Part shown: one piece after another, positions 15,190 to 23,763 of the stretch
How the letters are laid out: every line of letters begins with the position of its first letter
Position numbering within the stretch: position 1 is the stretch's first letter
NCBI GenBank assembly: GCA_022821365.1
Contig: JAJEDS010000014.1
Location: 1 to 39,498 of the forward strand
DNA from: Dehalococcoidia bacterium
Lineage (GTDB): Bacteria > Chloroflexota > Dehalococcoidia > Lucifugimonadales > UBA3495
Length of the DNA: 39,498 nucleotides
Direction: 5' to 3'
Made by a program: the position numbers and the translations under genes
The notes under the pieces: generated by a model
Seen by the model: the letters and a program-made list of their open reading frames with translations, nothing else
The model's database searches: none
Told to the model about the DNA's origin: nothing

Positions 15190-17184
15190 CTATTCGCCGC
15201 CGGGGACTCCCTGGGTCTGGCCGGAGAACCCGGAATCGCTGTAGTGGTTCGGGTCAATCCACATGTGGGCCCACCGCAGGTGGCTGGAGGTGGGACCGGG
15301 GAAGTGGACATAGCCCCGGACCTCAGGCCAGAAGGCAACGCCTTCCTGTTCCCAGAAGGAGGGGAAGTTCCAGTATTGCTGCATGAGCTCTATCTGGATT
15401 TCCTGCCCCAGCTGCTTCCGCTCCTCGAAGGCAGTCATCTTGCCCAGTTCCTCAAACTTTGCCTCTACCGAGGCATTGCAATCGGTGCCGGGAGTCTGGA
15501 AGTTGTACAGGCTGGCGCAGCGGTGGTAGTGGCCCAGGCCCAGGAACGGGTCGTCCACGCCGGCTACGCCACCGGTTGAGGCCATGAAGTCGCCCCAGTC
15601 GCCGGCTTGCCTGGACTTCCGGTAGGCGATGGTCTCAATGACATCAAAGTCGGTCTTGATGCCCAGCAGGCGCAACTGTTCCTGCATGTAGGTTGCGCGG
15701 TTGACCCGCTGGTTGTCGCTTTCCACCGTCAACACGTAGGTCTTGTCGAAGTCGAAGCCTTCCTCGTTAAGAATCTGGATGGCCGCGGCCCGTTGGGCCT
15801 CCATGTCGTCAGGTGGACACCAGCCGGGGATGCTGCAGGCCTGGTCTTCCGTTACGGCCCAAGGGCTGCCGGGAGGCATCAGGCCCAGTCCGGTGGAACC
15901 GTAGCCCTGGAGAGTAACCTTGATACCGGTCAACTTGTCGAATCCCATCGCAACGGCCTGGCGAACCCGGACGTTGTCGAAGGGAGCGTTTCGGGTGTTG
16001 ATCCACAAGTTCTCGCTGGAACGGGTGGCCCGGATCACGGTCTGGATCTGGTCGTGCTTCACGTACTGGTCATATTGACCGAAGTTGCGAATCCAGTGCC
16101 AGTCAGTCTGGTGGGCCAGCATGGCCGCCTGCTGCGCGGATTCGTCAAGGATGCCGAAGATGGTCAGGTTGTAGATGTAGGGCAGTCCATCGACGTGATA
16201 GTCGGGGTTGCGCGTGAAGTGCTGCTCGTCTACACCCACCTGCTGGCCCTCGTCCCAGGTAAACGGGCCCGTTCCCACAGAAACATCCTGGAACATGGCT
16301 TCTTCGCCGCCGGCCTGGAACCAGGCCTTGTTAAATATCATGGCGGCCGGGTTGCCGAAGCTCAGCAGGGGCACTGCCGAAGGGCTGGTAAACCTGAACT
16401 TCAGGGCCGATTCGTCCACGCACTGCATCTGGCTCAGGTCCACGTCGGTCAGGCGGTTCTTCATGTAAGAACCGGTGATGCCTTCTTCCGTGATCATAAT
16501 TTCGTAGCTGTAGCGGGCGTCCTCACAGGTCATTGGTTCGCCGTTGTGCCACATCACGTTGTCTTTAAGGAAGAAGGTTACGCCCTGAAGGTCGTCATCT
16601 ACAGTCCAGCCGTAGGCCAGGCCGGGGATGTAGGGCCCGCCAGGATCATACGGATCGTCCTGGATCAGGGTGTCGTGGGTGGGAACCCGGTAGCGGATGG
16701 TGGTACCGCTGCGGGCGCCCCAAACATTGGCGTGCTCCAGGGGGTCTTCATAGTTTATGCGGAGCGTTCCGCCGTAAACCGGTTCGCCATAAAAGGCCGT
16801 GGGGGGCTTCCAGTATGATGCGAACGAGGGGGCTTCCCGTGGCCCCATAGCCGACTCGGACACCGGAGCCAATGCGGCCTGTGCCACCGTCGTGGGGGTT
16901 GGTACCGGTTGATCGGCGGGTTGCTGGGCCGGAGCGGCGGAAGAGCCACCGGCGCCCGAACCGGACTGCTGCTGTTGTTGTGCCGCCGGTTGCGATGGGG
17001 CGGAAGGAGCCGCCGGCTGGCCGGGGGCCGCCTGCTGCTGGCTGGCGGCAGGGGCAGAGGACTGCTGGGCCGGCTGCTCTTGAACTTCGGTTGCCGCACC
17101 ACAGGCCACGACAAACATCATGCTCACCAGCGCGCCAGACAGGAAAAGGCGCCACAGTTTCCACTTCCTGTTTTTGCTGATCAT
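15190..17184 (-). CDS. ABC transporter substrate-binding lipoprotein, family 5
   Basis: The 664-residue protein is a solute-binding protein of the peptide/nickel/opine (SBP_bac_5, DppA/OppA-like) class. It starts with a basic and hydrophobic signal and a lipobox VVAC with Cys28 as the lipidated residue. A Gln/Pro/Ala/Ser-rich linker of about 70 residues (33-100) follows. The folded part has family elements such as YGGTLRINYEDP near 138, FFLKDNVMWHNGEPMTCEDARY near 205-225 and VRQAVAMGFDK near 400. GGAGG precedes the ATG. No permease or ATPase genes are adjacent, so it is an orphan binding protein here. Its ligand cannot be told. Confidence 0.93.
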   Translation of the reverse strand: MISKNRKWKLWRLFLSGALVSMMFVVACGAATEVQEQPAQQSSAPAASQQQAAPGQPAAPSAPSQPAAQQQQQSGSGAGGSSAAPAQQPADQPVPTPTTVAQAALAPVSESAMGPREAPSFASYWKPPTAFYGEPVYGGTLRINYEDPLEHANVWGARSGTTIRYRVPTHDTLIQDDPYDPGGPYIPGLAYGWTVDDDLQGVTFFLKDNVMWHNGEPMTCEDARYSYEIMITEEGITGSYMKNRLTDVDLSQMQCVDESALKFRFTSPSAVPLLSFGNPAAMIFNKAWFQAGGEEAMFQDVSVGTGPFTWDEGQQVGVDEQHFTRNPDYHVDGLPYIYNLTIFGILDESAQQAAMLAHQTDWHWIRNFGQYDQYVKHDQIQTVIRATRSSENLWINTRNAPFDNVRVRQAVAMGFDKLTGIKVTLQGYGSTGLGLMPPGSPWAVTEDQACSIPGWCPPDDMEAQRAAAIQILNEEGFDFDKTYVLTVESDNQRVNRATYMQEQLRLLGIKTDFDVIETIAYRKSRQAGDWGDFMASTGGVAGVDDPFLGLGHYHRCASLYNFQTPGTDCNASVEAKFEELGKMTAFEERKQLGQEIQIELMQQYWNFPSFWEQEGVAFWPEVRGYVHFPGPTSSHLRWAHMWIDPNHYSDSGFSGQTQGVPGGE

Positions 17185-17361
17185 TATTCCTCCCTAATGG
17201 TGGTTCCCTGGTTTTCGGGTACTTGTTCCATTGGTTAGAGGTCTGATAGATGTGAGCTTTGCCAAAGATCGGTAATCACATCTGTACCGCTGATACCGCG
17301 GAGTCATGGGTCTACAGGAGCCTGGTGCAGGGCCTGTTCAATTTAATGCTACGACTGCCCA

Positions 17362-17375
17362 GGGTTAGCTAACCC
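17362..17375. promoter_or_regulatory. 14-base perfect palindrome in leader
   Basis: GGGTTAGCTAACCC is a perfect palindrome 178 bases before the lipoprotein start codon. It could be an operator or an RNA hairpin, overlapping the end of the leader ORF. Confidence 0.4.
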
Positions 17376-17395
17376 GGCAAGCCACGCAATTTCAT
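17369..17395 (-). CDS. Candidate 8-codon leader ORF
   Basis: Within the leader of the substrate-binding protein, GGGAGGTG is followed 7 bases later by ATG and the reading frame MKLRGLPG, then TAG. The spacing and strength of the ribosome binding site equal those of real genes here. Its stop codon lies inside the palindrome at 17362-17375. It may be a regulatory leader peptide, or a chance ORF or the remnant of a gene start. There is no direct proof of translation. Confidence 0.35.
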   Translation of the reverse strand: MKLRGLPG

Positions 17396-17441
17396 TTATT
17401 CACCTCCCTTTTGAATGTGTACGTCAATTCGGAGAGTACGG

Positions 17442-17486
17442 TATGCCACCGACAAGAGGTTGGCATGCTTTATTCATAGAGGTTGG
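17442..17486 (-). promoter_or_regulatory. Leader hairpin and paired direct repeats
   Basis: On the minus strand ATGCCAACC can pair with GGTGGCAT around a 7-base loop with one bulge. The 9-mer CCAACCTCT occurs twice with 23 bases between starts (plus-strand 17455-17463 and 17478-17486), close to two helical turns. Both lie 45-90 bases after the predicted transcription start. They are candidate regulator sites or RNA structure. Confidence 0.35.
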
Positions 17487-17537
17487 TTACCCGGGGCAAT
17501 TGATACTGCAAATCCGCCCTTCCCGAATTATCCGGCG

Positions 17538-17567
17538 AGTATATTGTCAGAATGATCGGAATGTCAA
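17538..17567 (-). promoter_or_regulatory. Promoter of the substrate-binding protein gene
   Basis: Read on the minus strand, a perfect TTGACA (17567-17562) and TATACT (17543-17538) are separated by 18 bases. Transcription would start near 17531, leaving an untranslated leader of about 347 bases, unusually long for this window. Confidence 0.7.
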
Positions 17568-17935
17568 TCTTGTGAAATAAAGTACAATCGTGATTCGTAA
17601 AAAGATAACCTGATGGTTGCATTTTAGTATGTAAGCGCAAGGGTAGACCAAGGTTTAGCGTTATTCTAATGTGCGGGCGTACGCCAAGAGTGGAAAAAGG
17701 AGAGGTTCAATTTTGCTGTAGGTTGCGGGAGAGTCGTTTCCAGGCTGTGCAGCCGGATTACCCAGAAGTTTTATCCCGAAGAGGTAGACCGGCTGTGCCA
17801 AACTGCCTGCTATGAGGGGCGGCGGCTAGTGCGACAGGAACCTGGCAATACGCAGCCGACTTGCTCTTGTCGGGCTTGCTAGCAACTGACGGGAGGATGC
17901 AGTGAAGACAGGGGGATTGTTATTGAGGGTTACCC
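17568..17935. other. Gene-free stretch between promoter and uvrB
   Basis: No gene or RNA was recognised here. A plus-strand AAGGAGAGG near 17698 is followed by a TTG frame that closes at once. A GGAGG near 17893 opens only the antisense frame of uvrB. Confidence 0.4.
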
Positions 17936-19933
17936 CTAACTCGCGAGCGTCTTCTGCTCAGCGGCCAAGATTCGCCGCAGTTCGTAGATCTCGTCCCTGA
18001 CCTGGGCCGCTTTTTCGAACTCCAGGTTGCGGGCGGCGTCCTTCATCTGGACCTCCAGGTCCTTGATTACCCGGAACATATCCTCGCGGGACATTTCCTG
18101 GCGCATGACCCGGTAGCTGGCGCGGTTCTCGCCAACGCCCTTGATAGTCTCGGTGATGTCGTGGACCGCTTTCTGGATGCTCTGGGGCTCGATGCCGTTT
18201 TCCCGGTTGTGAATGTCCTGCAGGTTGCGGCGCCGGTTGGTCTCGTCAATGGCGAATTTCATGGAGTCAGTGACGCGGTCGGCGTACATGATTACGTGGC
18301 CATCCGCGTGGCGGGCGGCGCGGCCGATAGTCTGAATCAGGGAGGTAGTGGAACGCAGATACCCTTCCTTGTCCGCATCCAGGATGGCTACCAGACTTAC
18401 TTCGGGCAGGTCCAGACCCTCCCGGAGCAGGTTGATCCCCACCACAACGTCGTAGACGCCCAGGCGGAGGTCGCGCAAAATTTCCACTCGTTCCAGGGTG
18501 TGAATGTCGGAGTGCAGGTAATGGTTGCGAATTCCCATTTCCGACAGGAAGTCGGCCAATTCTTCCGCCATTCGCTTGGTCAGGGTGGTTACCAGGCACC
18601 GCTGCCGCTGGTCCACCCTCAGCTTGATCTGCTGCAGCAGGTCGTCGATCTGCCCCTCTGAAGGCTTGACCTCAATGGTCGGGTCCAGCAGGCCTGTGGG
18701 CCGGATAACCTGCTCGACGATGGTAGTGCTGTGTTCCATTTCGTAAGGCCCCGGGGTGGCTGAAACGAAGATAACCTGGTTGACGTGGCGTTCAAACTCG
18801 CCGAAGTTCAGGGGCCGGTTGTCCAGGGCAGAGGGCAGGCGGAATCCGTAGTCCACCAGGGTCTGCTTGCGGGAAATGTCCCCGTGGTACATGCCCCTTA
18901 CCTGGGGCAGGGTCATGTGCGATTCGTCTACCAGAAGCAGGTAGTCCTCGGGGAAGTAGTCCAGCAAAGTATGGGGAGCCGTACCGGCGTCCCTTCGGGA
19001 AAGGTGGCGGGCGTAGTTCTCCACCCCGGCGCAGAAGCCCGTTTCCTGCAGCATTTCCAGGTCGTAGTGGGTGCGGCTTTCCAGGCGGGCTGCTTCCAGG
19101 ACCTTTTCCTGACGCTTCAGTTCGGCCAGCCGCTCCGCCAGTTCCACGCGAATGTCCTCGCAGGCCAACGCCAGCTTTTCCTTGCTGGTGACGAAGTGCT
19201 TGGCCGGGTAGATGGCAGTTTCCTGCTGCTGTCCCAGGACTTCGCCGGTCAGAGGGTCCAGCGTTACGATGCGTTCCACCTCGTCGCCGAAAAACTGGAT
19301 ACGCGTGGCGACTTCCTCGTAAGCCGGCACCAGTTCCAGTACGTCGCCCCGCACCCGGAACTTGCCGCGGGACAGTTCCATATCGTTGCGCTCGTACTGC
19401 ATTTCGATTAGCTGGCGCAGCAGGCGGGTCCGTTCCCGTATCTCCCCCACCCGCACCTGGGCCACCAGGTTGAAATAGTCCTGGGGATCGCCCAGGCCGT
19501 AGATGCAGTAAACGGAGGCCACGATGAGCACGTCCCGCCGCGTAAGCAGGGAAGTGGTGGCGGAGAGGCGGAGCTTGTCCAGTTCTTCGTTGATGCTGGC
19601 GTCCTTCTCGACGTAAGTATCGGTGCGCGGAACGTAGGCTTCCGGCTGGTAGTAATCGTAGTAGGAGACGAAGTATTCGACGGCGTTGTTGGGGAAGAAT
19701 TCCTTGAACTCGGTGGCTAGCTGGGCGGCCAGGGTCTTGTTATGGGCGATGACCAGGGTGGGCCGCTGCACTTCCTGGATAAGGTTGGCCATGGTGAAGG
19801 TCTTGCCGCTGCCGGTAACGCCCAGCAGCGTCTGGTGGACCAGGCCGTCGTTGACCCCATTGACCAGCCGCTGAACGGCCCGGGGCTGGTCGCCGGTCAT
19901 TTGAAAATCGGATGCCAGTTGGAATTCAGGCAT
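17936..19933 (-). CDS. uvrB: Excinuclease ABC subunit UvrB
   Basis: UvrB is the damage-verifying ATPase of nucleotide excision repair. It is loaded by UvrA and then recruits UvrC. The 665-residue length is normal. Visible parts are Walker A GVTGSGKT (38-45), the damage-probing beta-hairpin [12 protein letters not shown] near 93, the Walker B region [13 protein letters not shown] near 335, helicase motif [14 protein letters not shown] near 540 and the C-terminal UVR motif for UvrC/UvrA contact ([19 protein letters not shown]). It lies downstream of a toxin-antitoxin pair on the same strand with a gap of 61 bases. The ATG is preceded by AAGGG. Confidence 0.98.
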   Translation of the reverse strand: MPEFQLASDFQMTGDQPRAVQRLVNGVNDGLVHQTLLGVTGSGKTFTMANLIQEVQRPTLVIAHNKTLAAQLATEFKEFFPNNAVEYFVSYYDYYQPEAYVPRTDTYVEKDASINEELDKLRLSATTSLLTRRDVLIVASVYCIYGLGDPQDYFNLVAQVRVGEIRERTRLLRQLIEMQYERNDMELSRGKFRVRGDVLELVPAYEEVATRIQFFGDEVERIVTLDPLTGEVLGQQQETAIYPAKHFVTSKEKLALACEDIRVELAERLAELKRQEKVLEAARLESRTHYDLEMLQETGFCAGVENYARHLSRRDAGTAPHTLLDYFPEDYLLLVDESHMTLPQVRGMYHGDISRKQTLVDYGFRLPSALDNRPLNFGEFERHVNQVIFVSATPGPYEMEHSTTIVEQVIRPTGLLDPTIEVKPSEGQIDDLLQQIKLRVDQRQRCLVTTLTKRMAEELADFLSEMGIRNHYLHSDIHTLERVEILRDLRLGVYDVVVGINLLREGLDLPEVSLVAILDADKEGYLRSTTSLIQTIGRAARHADGHVIMYADRVTDSMKFAIDETNRRRNLQDIHNRENGIEPQSIQKAVHDITETIKGVGENRASYRVMRQEMSREDMFRVIKDLEVQMKDAARNLEFEKAAQVRDEIYELRRILAAEQKTLAS

Positions 19934-19994
19934 GGCGTTACCCTTATTAAAAAATCTACGATGGGGTACTGTCTACGCTTTCCCGGAGTTTGAC

Positions 19995-20252
19995 CTATCC
20001 CTGCCTAATCCTTCGAGTGTATTCGTCATGGCCGCCCACCCAAAACCAGACAAAGACCCCGTCGCTCTCCACCGCAAGGGCACGGTACGCAGCTCCTATG
20101 CGAGCCGACCAGAATCTCCCCACCTTTCCGAAGTGGAGCGAAGGGTGCCTGGGATCTTCCTTGAGCAAGGTGAAATTCTGCCTGGCAACTCGCTGCATCG
20201 GCTCTGAAAGCTGTTGAAAATAAACCCAGAATTGCGGCGTGGTTCGGTGCAT
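19995..20252 (-). CDS. RelE/ParE-type toxin
   Basis: The 85-residue protein resembles RelE/ParE-superfamily toxins (mRNA interferase or gyrase inhibitor). Its C-terminal half reads GRFWSARIGAAYRALAVE followed by VFVWFWVGGHDEYTRR, the family's typical strand pattern with basic residues and a histidine. It starts immediately after the stop of the small upstream gene with no spacer, the normal antitoxin-toxin layout. It has no separate ribosome binding site beyond the end of that gene, so translation is probably coupled. RelE versus ParE activity cannot be decided. Confidence 0.8.
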   Translation of the reverse strand: MHRTTPQFWVYFQQLSEPMQRVARQNFTLLKEDPRHPSLHFGKVGRFWSARIGAAYRALAVESDGVFVWFWVGGHDEYTRRIRQG

Positions 20253-20456
20253 CTATAGTTCTTGTAGTGTGCCGTTCTCCTTTGCTTCCATAGCCTCTGC
20301 AACCAATGAGTCCAGCTTCCCCGCCGCATCATCAGCCTCAATCTCCTCATCCCACCTCGCCCATTCCAAATCGGTAAACCACTGACGCAATTGCATGTAT
20401 TCTTCTACAGGTAGTGACAGAATTGCCTCCTGAATTTCCGCAACGCTGGACATCAT
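20253..20456 (-). CDS. Antitoxin of the RelE/ParE-type module
   Basis: This 67-residue acidic protein (SSVAEIQEAILSLPVEEY, WDEEIEADDAAGKLD) matches small antitoxins in which a short N-terminal helix pair is followed by a flexible acidic toxin-wrapping tail. It has no evident ribbon-helix-helix DNA-binding domain. Its stop codon abuts the toxin start. Two in-frame ATGs open it (20456 and 20453), with GAGG about 9 bases upstream. A TTGACT with a possible extended -10 (TGG-TATTTT) lies roughly 45-75 bases upstream but is weakly spaced. Confidence 0.75.
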   Translation of the reverse strand: MMSSVAEIQEAILSLPVEEYMQLRQWFTDLEWARWDEEIEADDAAGKLDSLVAEAMEAKENGTLQEL

Positions 20457-20576
20457 AACAACTGCCTCACTTCAACCATTCAGATCGGAATCTTCATCAA
20501 AATACCACTCTTGATAGAGTCAATTCATGAAAATTAGCGCCGATTCTTCAATAGAATTTCCTTACAGAGAGGGTTA

Positions 20577-21161
20577 TCACCAGCCCCCAATCAACTGCAA
20601 TGCCTGTCGCAGGTAGTCCTCTATGGTAAAGTCAGGGGAGCGGTCCAGGCTTGCCAGTACCCGGCGTATTTCGGCGGTGGAATACCCCATGGACTGCAGG
20701 ACTTCAATCAGCTCGTTGTCAGTTGTGTGTGCCCCCGATTCTTCGGCATCAACCTCCACGCCTTCCATCTTGCCCTTGAGTTCCAGGATGATGCGTTCGG
20801 CAATGCGGCGGCCCACGCCGGAAACGCCGCTGAGCTTGGCGGAGTCTCCCAGCGCGATGGCCTGCTGCAGGCCCGCGGCGCCCAGTCCCGAAATCAGGGC
20901 CAGCCCCAGGCGGGGGCCCACGCCGGATACGCCCTGTGTTACCAGGAACAGGTCCAGGGCCGCCTGGCTGGTGAAGCCGTAGAGTATGGGGTGCTCGTCG
21001 CGAATTCTCAAATGGGTGAACAACTTGACCTGGCTGCCCACCGCTCCCAAGGTCAGTATTTCCGAGGCGGGAACCTGGACCTGGAAGGTGACGCCGCCGA
21101 CGGTAACCTGTACCCAGTCGTCGCCGGTTGCTGCCAGTACGCCGTTGACTCCCGCTATCAT
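20577..21161 (-). CDS. ruvA: Holliday junction branch-migration protein RuvA
   Basis: RuvA tetramers bind the Holliday junction and load the RuvB motor. The 194-residue protein has the N-terminal OB domain (MIAGVNGVLAATGDDWVQV), two helix-hairpin-helix motifs (VSGVGPRLGLALI and LSGVSGVGRRIAERII) and the C-terminal RuvB-binding domain (EVLQSMGYSTAEIRRVLAS). The ATG at 21161 gives the conserved beginning and lies 14 bases after the ruvC stop, so the two are an operon. The open frame further upstream overlaps ruvC and is excluded. ruvB is not in the window. Confidence 0.95.
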   Translation of the reverse strand: MIAGVNGVLAATGDDWVQVTVGGVTFQVQVPASEILTLGAVGSQVKLFTHLRIRDEHPILYGFTSQAALDLFLVTQGVSGVGPRLGLALISGLGAAGLQQAIALGDSAKLSGVSGVGRRIAERIILELKGKMEGVEVDAEESGAHTTDNELIEVLQSMGYSTAEIRRVLASLDRSPDFTIEDYLRQALQLIGGW

Positions 21162-21175
21162 GGCCTGCCCGCCGG

Positions 21176-21697
21176 CTAGCGTTCCGATCCGGGAACAATT
21201 TCCCTGGCGAGGGCAGATTGCTGGCTGCTGTGGATGAGATGGCAAACGCCAACGGACAGGGCATCGGCGGCATCTGGGTCCGGCAAGGTCTCCAGGCCCA
21301 GGGTGGCGGCCAGGGCCCGCTGCATCTGGTCCTTGGTGGCGGCGCCGTAATCGGCCACGGCTCGTTTTACTTCGGCGGGACTGTAGCGGTGGACGGGAAT
21401 GCCGGCGCTGGCCGCGCCAATCAGGACCAGCGCCTGGGCCTGACCCACGGCAATGGCGGGACCAATGAACTGGCGTTCGCCCCGACCGATGAACGGCTCC
21501 TCCACGGCCACGGCATCGGGGTTGAAGACGCTGATCATGTTCCGGACGTGGGTGAATAGCTGGAACAGCCGTTCCTCAATGGCCATGTATCTTGACAGGG
21601 TTACGACGCCGTAGTCCACCACTTCGGTGGTGGGTTCGCTGACCAGGAACCCGTAGCCCATTTTGATAGTTCCAGGGTCAATCGCCAGAACTCGCAT
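21176..21697 (-). CDS. ruvC: Holliday junction endonuclease RuvC
   Basis: RuvC resolves Holliday junctions by paired nicks. The 173-residue protein has the RNase H-like fold with the four catalytic acids in place: Asp7 (AIDPGT), Glu66 (VEEPFIG), Asp142 and Asp145 (DAADALSVG). Length is normal. It precedes ruvA by 14 bases and follows yebC on the same strand. The order yebC-ruvC-ruvA is a widely conserved arrangement. Confidence 0.96.
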   Translation of the reverse strand: MRVLAIDPGTIKMGYGFLVSEPTTEVVDYGVVTLSRYMAIEERLFQLFTHVRNMISVFNPDAVAVEEPFIGRGERQFIGPAIAVGQAQALVLIGAASAGIPVHRYSPAEVKRAVADYGAATKDQMQRALAATLGLETLPDPDAADALSVGVCHLIHSSQQSALAREIVPGSER

Positions 21698-21733
21698 TTA
21701 GAGGCCTCACAGGGTGAGTCGCCAAATAGAACG

Positions 21734-21779
21734 GGTGCTGGAAGCATTTGCCGTTAGCCGGCCAATTTTCCAGCACCCC
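21734..21779. other. Hairpin between yebC and ruvC
   Basis: GGGTGCTGGAA (21734-21744) and TTCCAGCACCC (21769-21779) are perfect 11-base arms with a 24-base loop. It could attenuate or partly separate yebC and ruvCA transcription. No T-tract follows. Confidence 0.4.
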
Positions 21780-21797
21780 GCTTCTTTATCGAGAAAA

Positions 21798-22565
21798 TCA
21801 GGAGGATGCCCCGTACTGTTCCAGCACCTCGGGAGGGAAATCGGCGTTGGTGTAGGCCTTCTGGATGTCGGTCAGGTCTTCCAGCAGGTCCAGCAGGCGC
21901 AGGGTCTTTTCAGCGGCCTTGTTGTCCAGGGCCACGGTGGCCTTGGGGACCAGGGAAATGTCCGAGGAGGTGAAGGAAACTTCCTCCGCTTCCAGGGCCC
22001 TCTGGGTGTCCTGGAGCGTGTCGGGAGCGGTGTGAATCTCCAAAATGCCGTCTTCTATCTTTACATCCTCGGCGCCGGCGTCGATGGCCACTAGGCCCAG
22101 TTCCTCGGCCCGTTCCTCGTCATCCATTTCGATGGTGATTACGCCCTTGGTCTCGAAGTTCCACGCGACGCAGCCCGACTCCCCGAGGCTTCCGCCGCCC
22201 TTGTTGAAGGCGGACCGGACTTCCGCGGCGGTGCGATTCCGGTTGTCGGTAACCGCCTGCAGCAGAATGGCCCCTCCGCCCGGCCCATACCCTTCGTAGG
22301 TGATCTCGGTCAGGCTTTCCGGGCCCTCCCCGCCTTCGCCGGTACCCCGCTTGATGGCCCGGGATATGCTGTCCAGCGGCATGTTGTTGGACTTGGCCTT
22401 GTCAATGGCGAGACGCAGCCGGAAGTTCATGTCCGGGTCGCCTCCTCCTCCCTGGGAGGTGGCCAGGGTAATGTCGCGGGCCAGCTTGGTAAACAGGGCG
22501 CCCCGCTTGGCGTCGGCAGCCCCTTTGGCTCTCTTTATCGTCGACCATTTCGAATGTCCAGACAT
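21798..22565 (-). CDS. yebC: YebC/PmpR-family protein
   Basis: The 255-residue protein begins MSGHSKWSTIKRAKGAADAKRG and has CVAWNFETKGVI near 137 and LLDLLEDLTDIQKAYTN near the end, all YebC hallmarks. The family was named as DNA-binding regulators. Members are now also linked to relief of ribosome stalling at proline-rich sequences. The ATG at 22565 is set by the conserved opening and by GAGGAG 9 bases upstream. The open frame before it (to 22619) is leader. Transcription starts about 80 bases upstream from a clear promoter. Confidence 0.96.
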   Translation of the reverse strand: MSGHSKWSTIKRAKGAADAKRGALFTKLARDITLATSQGGGGDPDMNFRLRLAIDKAKSNNMPLDSISRAIKRGTGEGGEGPESLTEITYEGYGPGGGAILLQAVTDNRNRTAAEVRSAFNKGGGSLGESGCVAWNFETKGVITIEMDDEERAEELGLVAIDAGAEDVKIEDGILEIHTAPDTLQDTQRALEAEEVSFTSSDISLVPKATVALDNKAAEKTLRLLDLLEDLTDIQKAYTNADFPPEVLEQYGASS

Positions 22566-22650
22566 ACCGTTCAACTCCTCTCCGCCAACCGGCAAGTCCC
22601 ACATTCCGTATGGGCTCACGGTCGGCTGGAATTCTCAAGGTATTGTCTGG

Positions 22651-22679
22651 ATTTTAGCACTGGCATATGTCCCGGTCAA
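22651..22679 (-). promoter_or_regulatory. Promoter of yebC-ruvC-ruvA
   Basis: Minus strand TTGACC (22679-22674) and TAAAAT (22656-22651) are separated by 17 bases, with an extended -10 TGC directly before the hexamer. The predicted start is near 22644. Confidence 0.7.
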
Positions 22680-22922
22680 AGTTACGAATCTGCAGAGTCG
22701 TCTTGTCGCTTGGATGGTCCACGTCGGGTAGTAAAGGTGACTCGCAATGGCGTTAACTGCAGGACAAAGAGATCTCCCTAGCAATGCCAGCCAATGCGAA
22801 AAGTCGGCAGCAGCGAGGCTTGACTCAGGTAGCGAGCTGGTTCTGATGCCCATTGGGAGATGCCTTGATGCCTGGGGCGCCAATAGAAGGAGTTCCGTTG
22901 GAGGAAATCAGGGGCTGGGAGG
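22680..22922. other. Gene-free stretch between rimM and yebC promoter
   Basis: No gene, RNA fold or strong terminator is seen between the rimM stop and the yebC promoter. A distant inverted pair (ATCTCCC near 22771, GGGAGAT near 22854) is too far apart to be a normal terminator. Confidence 0.35.
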
Positions 22923-23408
22923 TCACCGAAGCCCCTCCATAAGGCGGACCCGCATAACTCCCTGCTCGGTGTCCACCCCAAGAACGACTTGTGAAATGGC
23001 CGGCAACAGGACCTCGCCAGTGGGTCCGGATACGACGTACACGTCGTTGCTGCCGGTGATTATGATTTCCATAATCTGGCCCAGGTCCTCGCCCGCTTCG
23101 GTGAAGACCTGCATGCCAATTAGCTGGTAGTGAAAATACTCGCCATCCGGCAGGTCCGGCGAGTCTTCGGGTGGGGCCAACAGTTCCTGACCGGTCAGCT
23201 TCCTGGCGGCGGCAGGCCCGTCGATTCCCTCCAGCTTCAGGATCACCGTATCTCCTTTACTGCGGGAACTGGACCGGATGCTAAAGGACTCACCTTGAAG
23301 GTAGAGCGTTTCGCCGGGGTCGAACCGGTGGGGAAGTTCTGTCAGGACTTGTGCCCGAACCTCCCCGTGGACACCATGAGACCCCAGAACCCGGCCTACG
23401 ACGGCCAT
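22923..23408 (-). CDS. rimM: Ribosome maturation factor RimM
   Basis: RimM helps assemble the head of the 30S subunit by binding S19 and 16S rRNA. The 161-residue protein has the N-terminal RimM domain (VVGRVLGSHGVHGEVR) and the C-terminal PRC-barrel (GEVLLPAISQVVLGVD). I favour the ATG at 23408, where homology begins. A TTG at 23459 would add 17 residues of unremarkable sequence, and neither start has a strong ribosome binding site. It is third in the rpsP-khpA-rimM cluster. trmD, which usually follows, is missing. Confidence 0.9.
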   Translation of the reverse strand: MAVVGRVLGSHGVHGEVRAQVLTELPHRFDPGETLYLQGESFSIRSSSRSKGDTVILKLEGIDGPAAARKLTGQELLAPPEDSPDLPDGEYFHYQLIGMQVFTEAGEDLGQIMEIIITGSNDVYVVSGPTGEVLLPAISQVVLGVDTEQGVMRVRLMEGLR

Positions 23409-23472
23409 TGAGATTCCGGGGCCAGTACTGTCTTCTAATGGTTCAGTCAAACTTGGCAAACGCTTCAGGGGA

Positions 23473-23491
23473 AGGAAGGCTTAACCTTCCT
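23473..23491. other. Hairpin between khpA and rimM
   Basis: AGGAAGG and CCTTCCT form a 7-bp stem with loop CTTAA in the 127-base gap between khpA and rimM. It may stabilise or attenuate the message; no T-tract follows. Confidence 0.35.
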
Positions 23492-23535
23492 ATGGAAGGA
23501 ATTGAGGAGAAAGCGCTCGATAGGGTCGGTTGCCT

Positions 23536-23763
23536 CTATACGATTTCAAGAAGCGCCCTGGTACCTTGCTTTATCGCCGCCACGCGAACCAGGACCCGCA
23601 TCGCCTGGGCGACCCTGCCTTGCCTGCCAATAACTTTACCCTTATCTTCGGGAGCTACTTCCAGACGAAGGATAACCTGGCCGTCTTCGATGGTTTCAGT
23701 AACCTTAACCGCTTCCGGATTGGTGGCCAGAGACCGAGCAATGTATTCTACCAATTCTTTCAT
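23536..23763 (-). CDS. khpA: KH-domain RNA-binding protein KhpA
   Basis: The 75-residue protein is a single type II KH domain of the KhpA family, which acts with KhpB on RNA. The RNA-contact GxxG loop is GRQG at 46-49 in GKVIGRQGRVAQAMR. It overlaps rpsP by 4 bases (ATGA), implying translational coupling. The rpsP-KH-rimM order is conserved in many bacteria. Confidence 0.93.
   Translation of the reverse strand: MKELVEYIARSLATNPEAVKVTETIEDGQVILRLEVAPEDKGKVIGRQGRVAQAMRVLVRVAAIKQGTRALLEIV

Noticed and set aside
15607-16818. A 403-codon open frame opposite the substrate-binding protein
   Set aside because: Antisense shadow of a well-supported lipoprotein gene.
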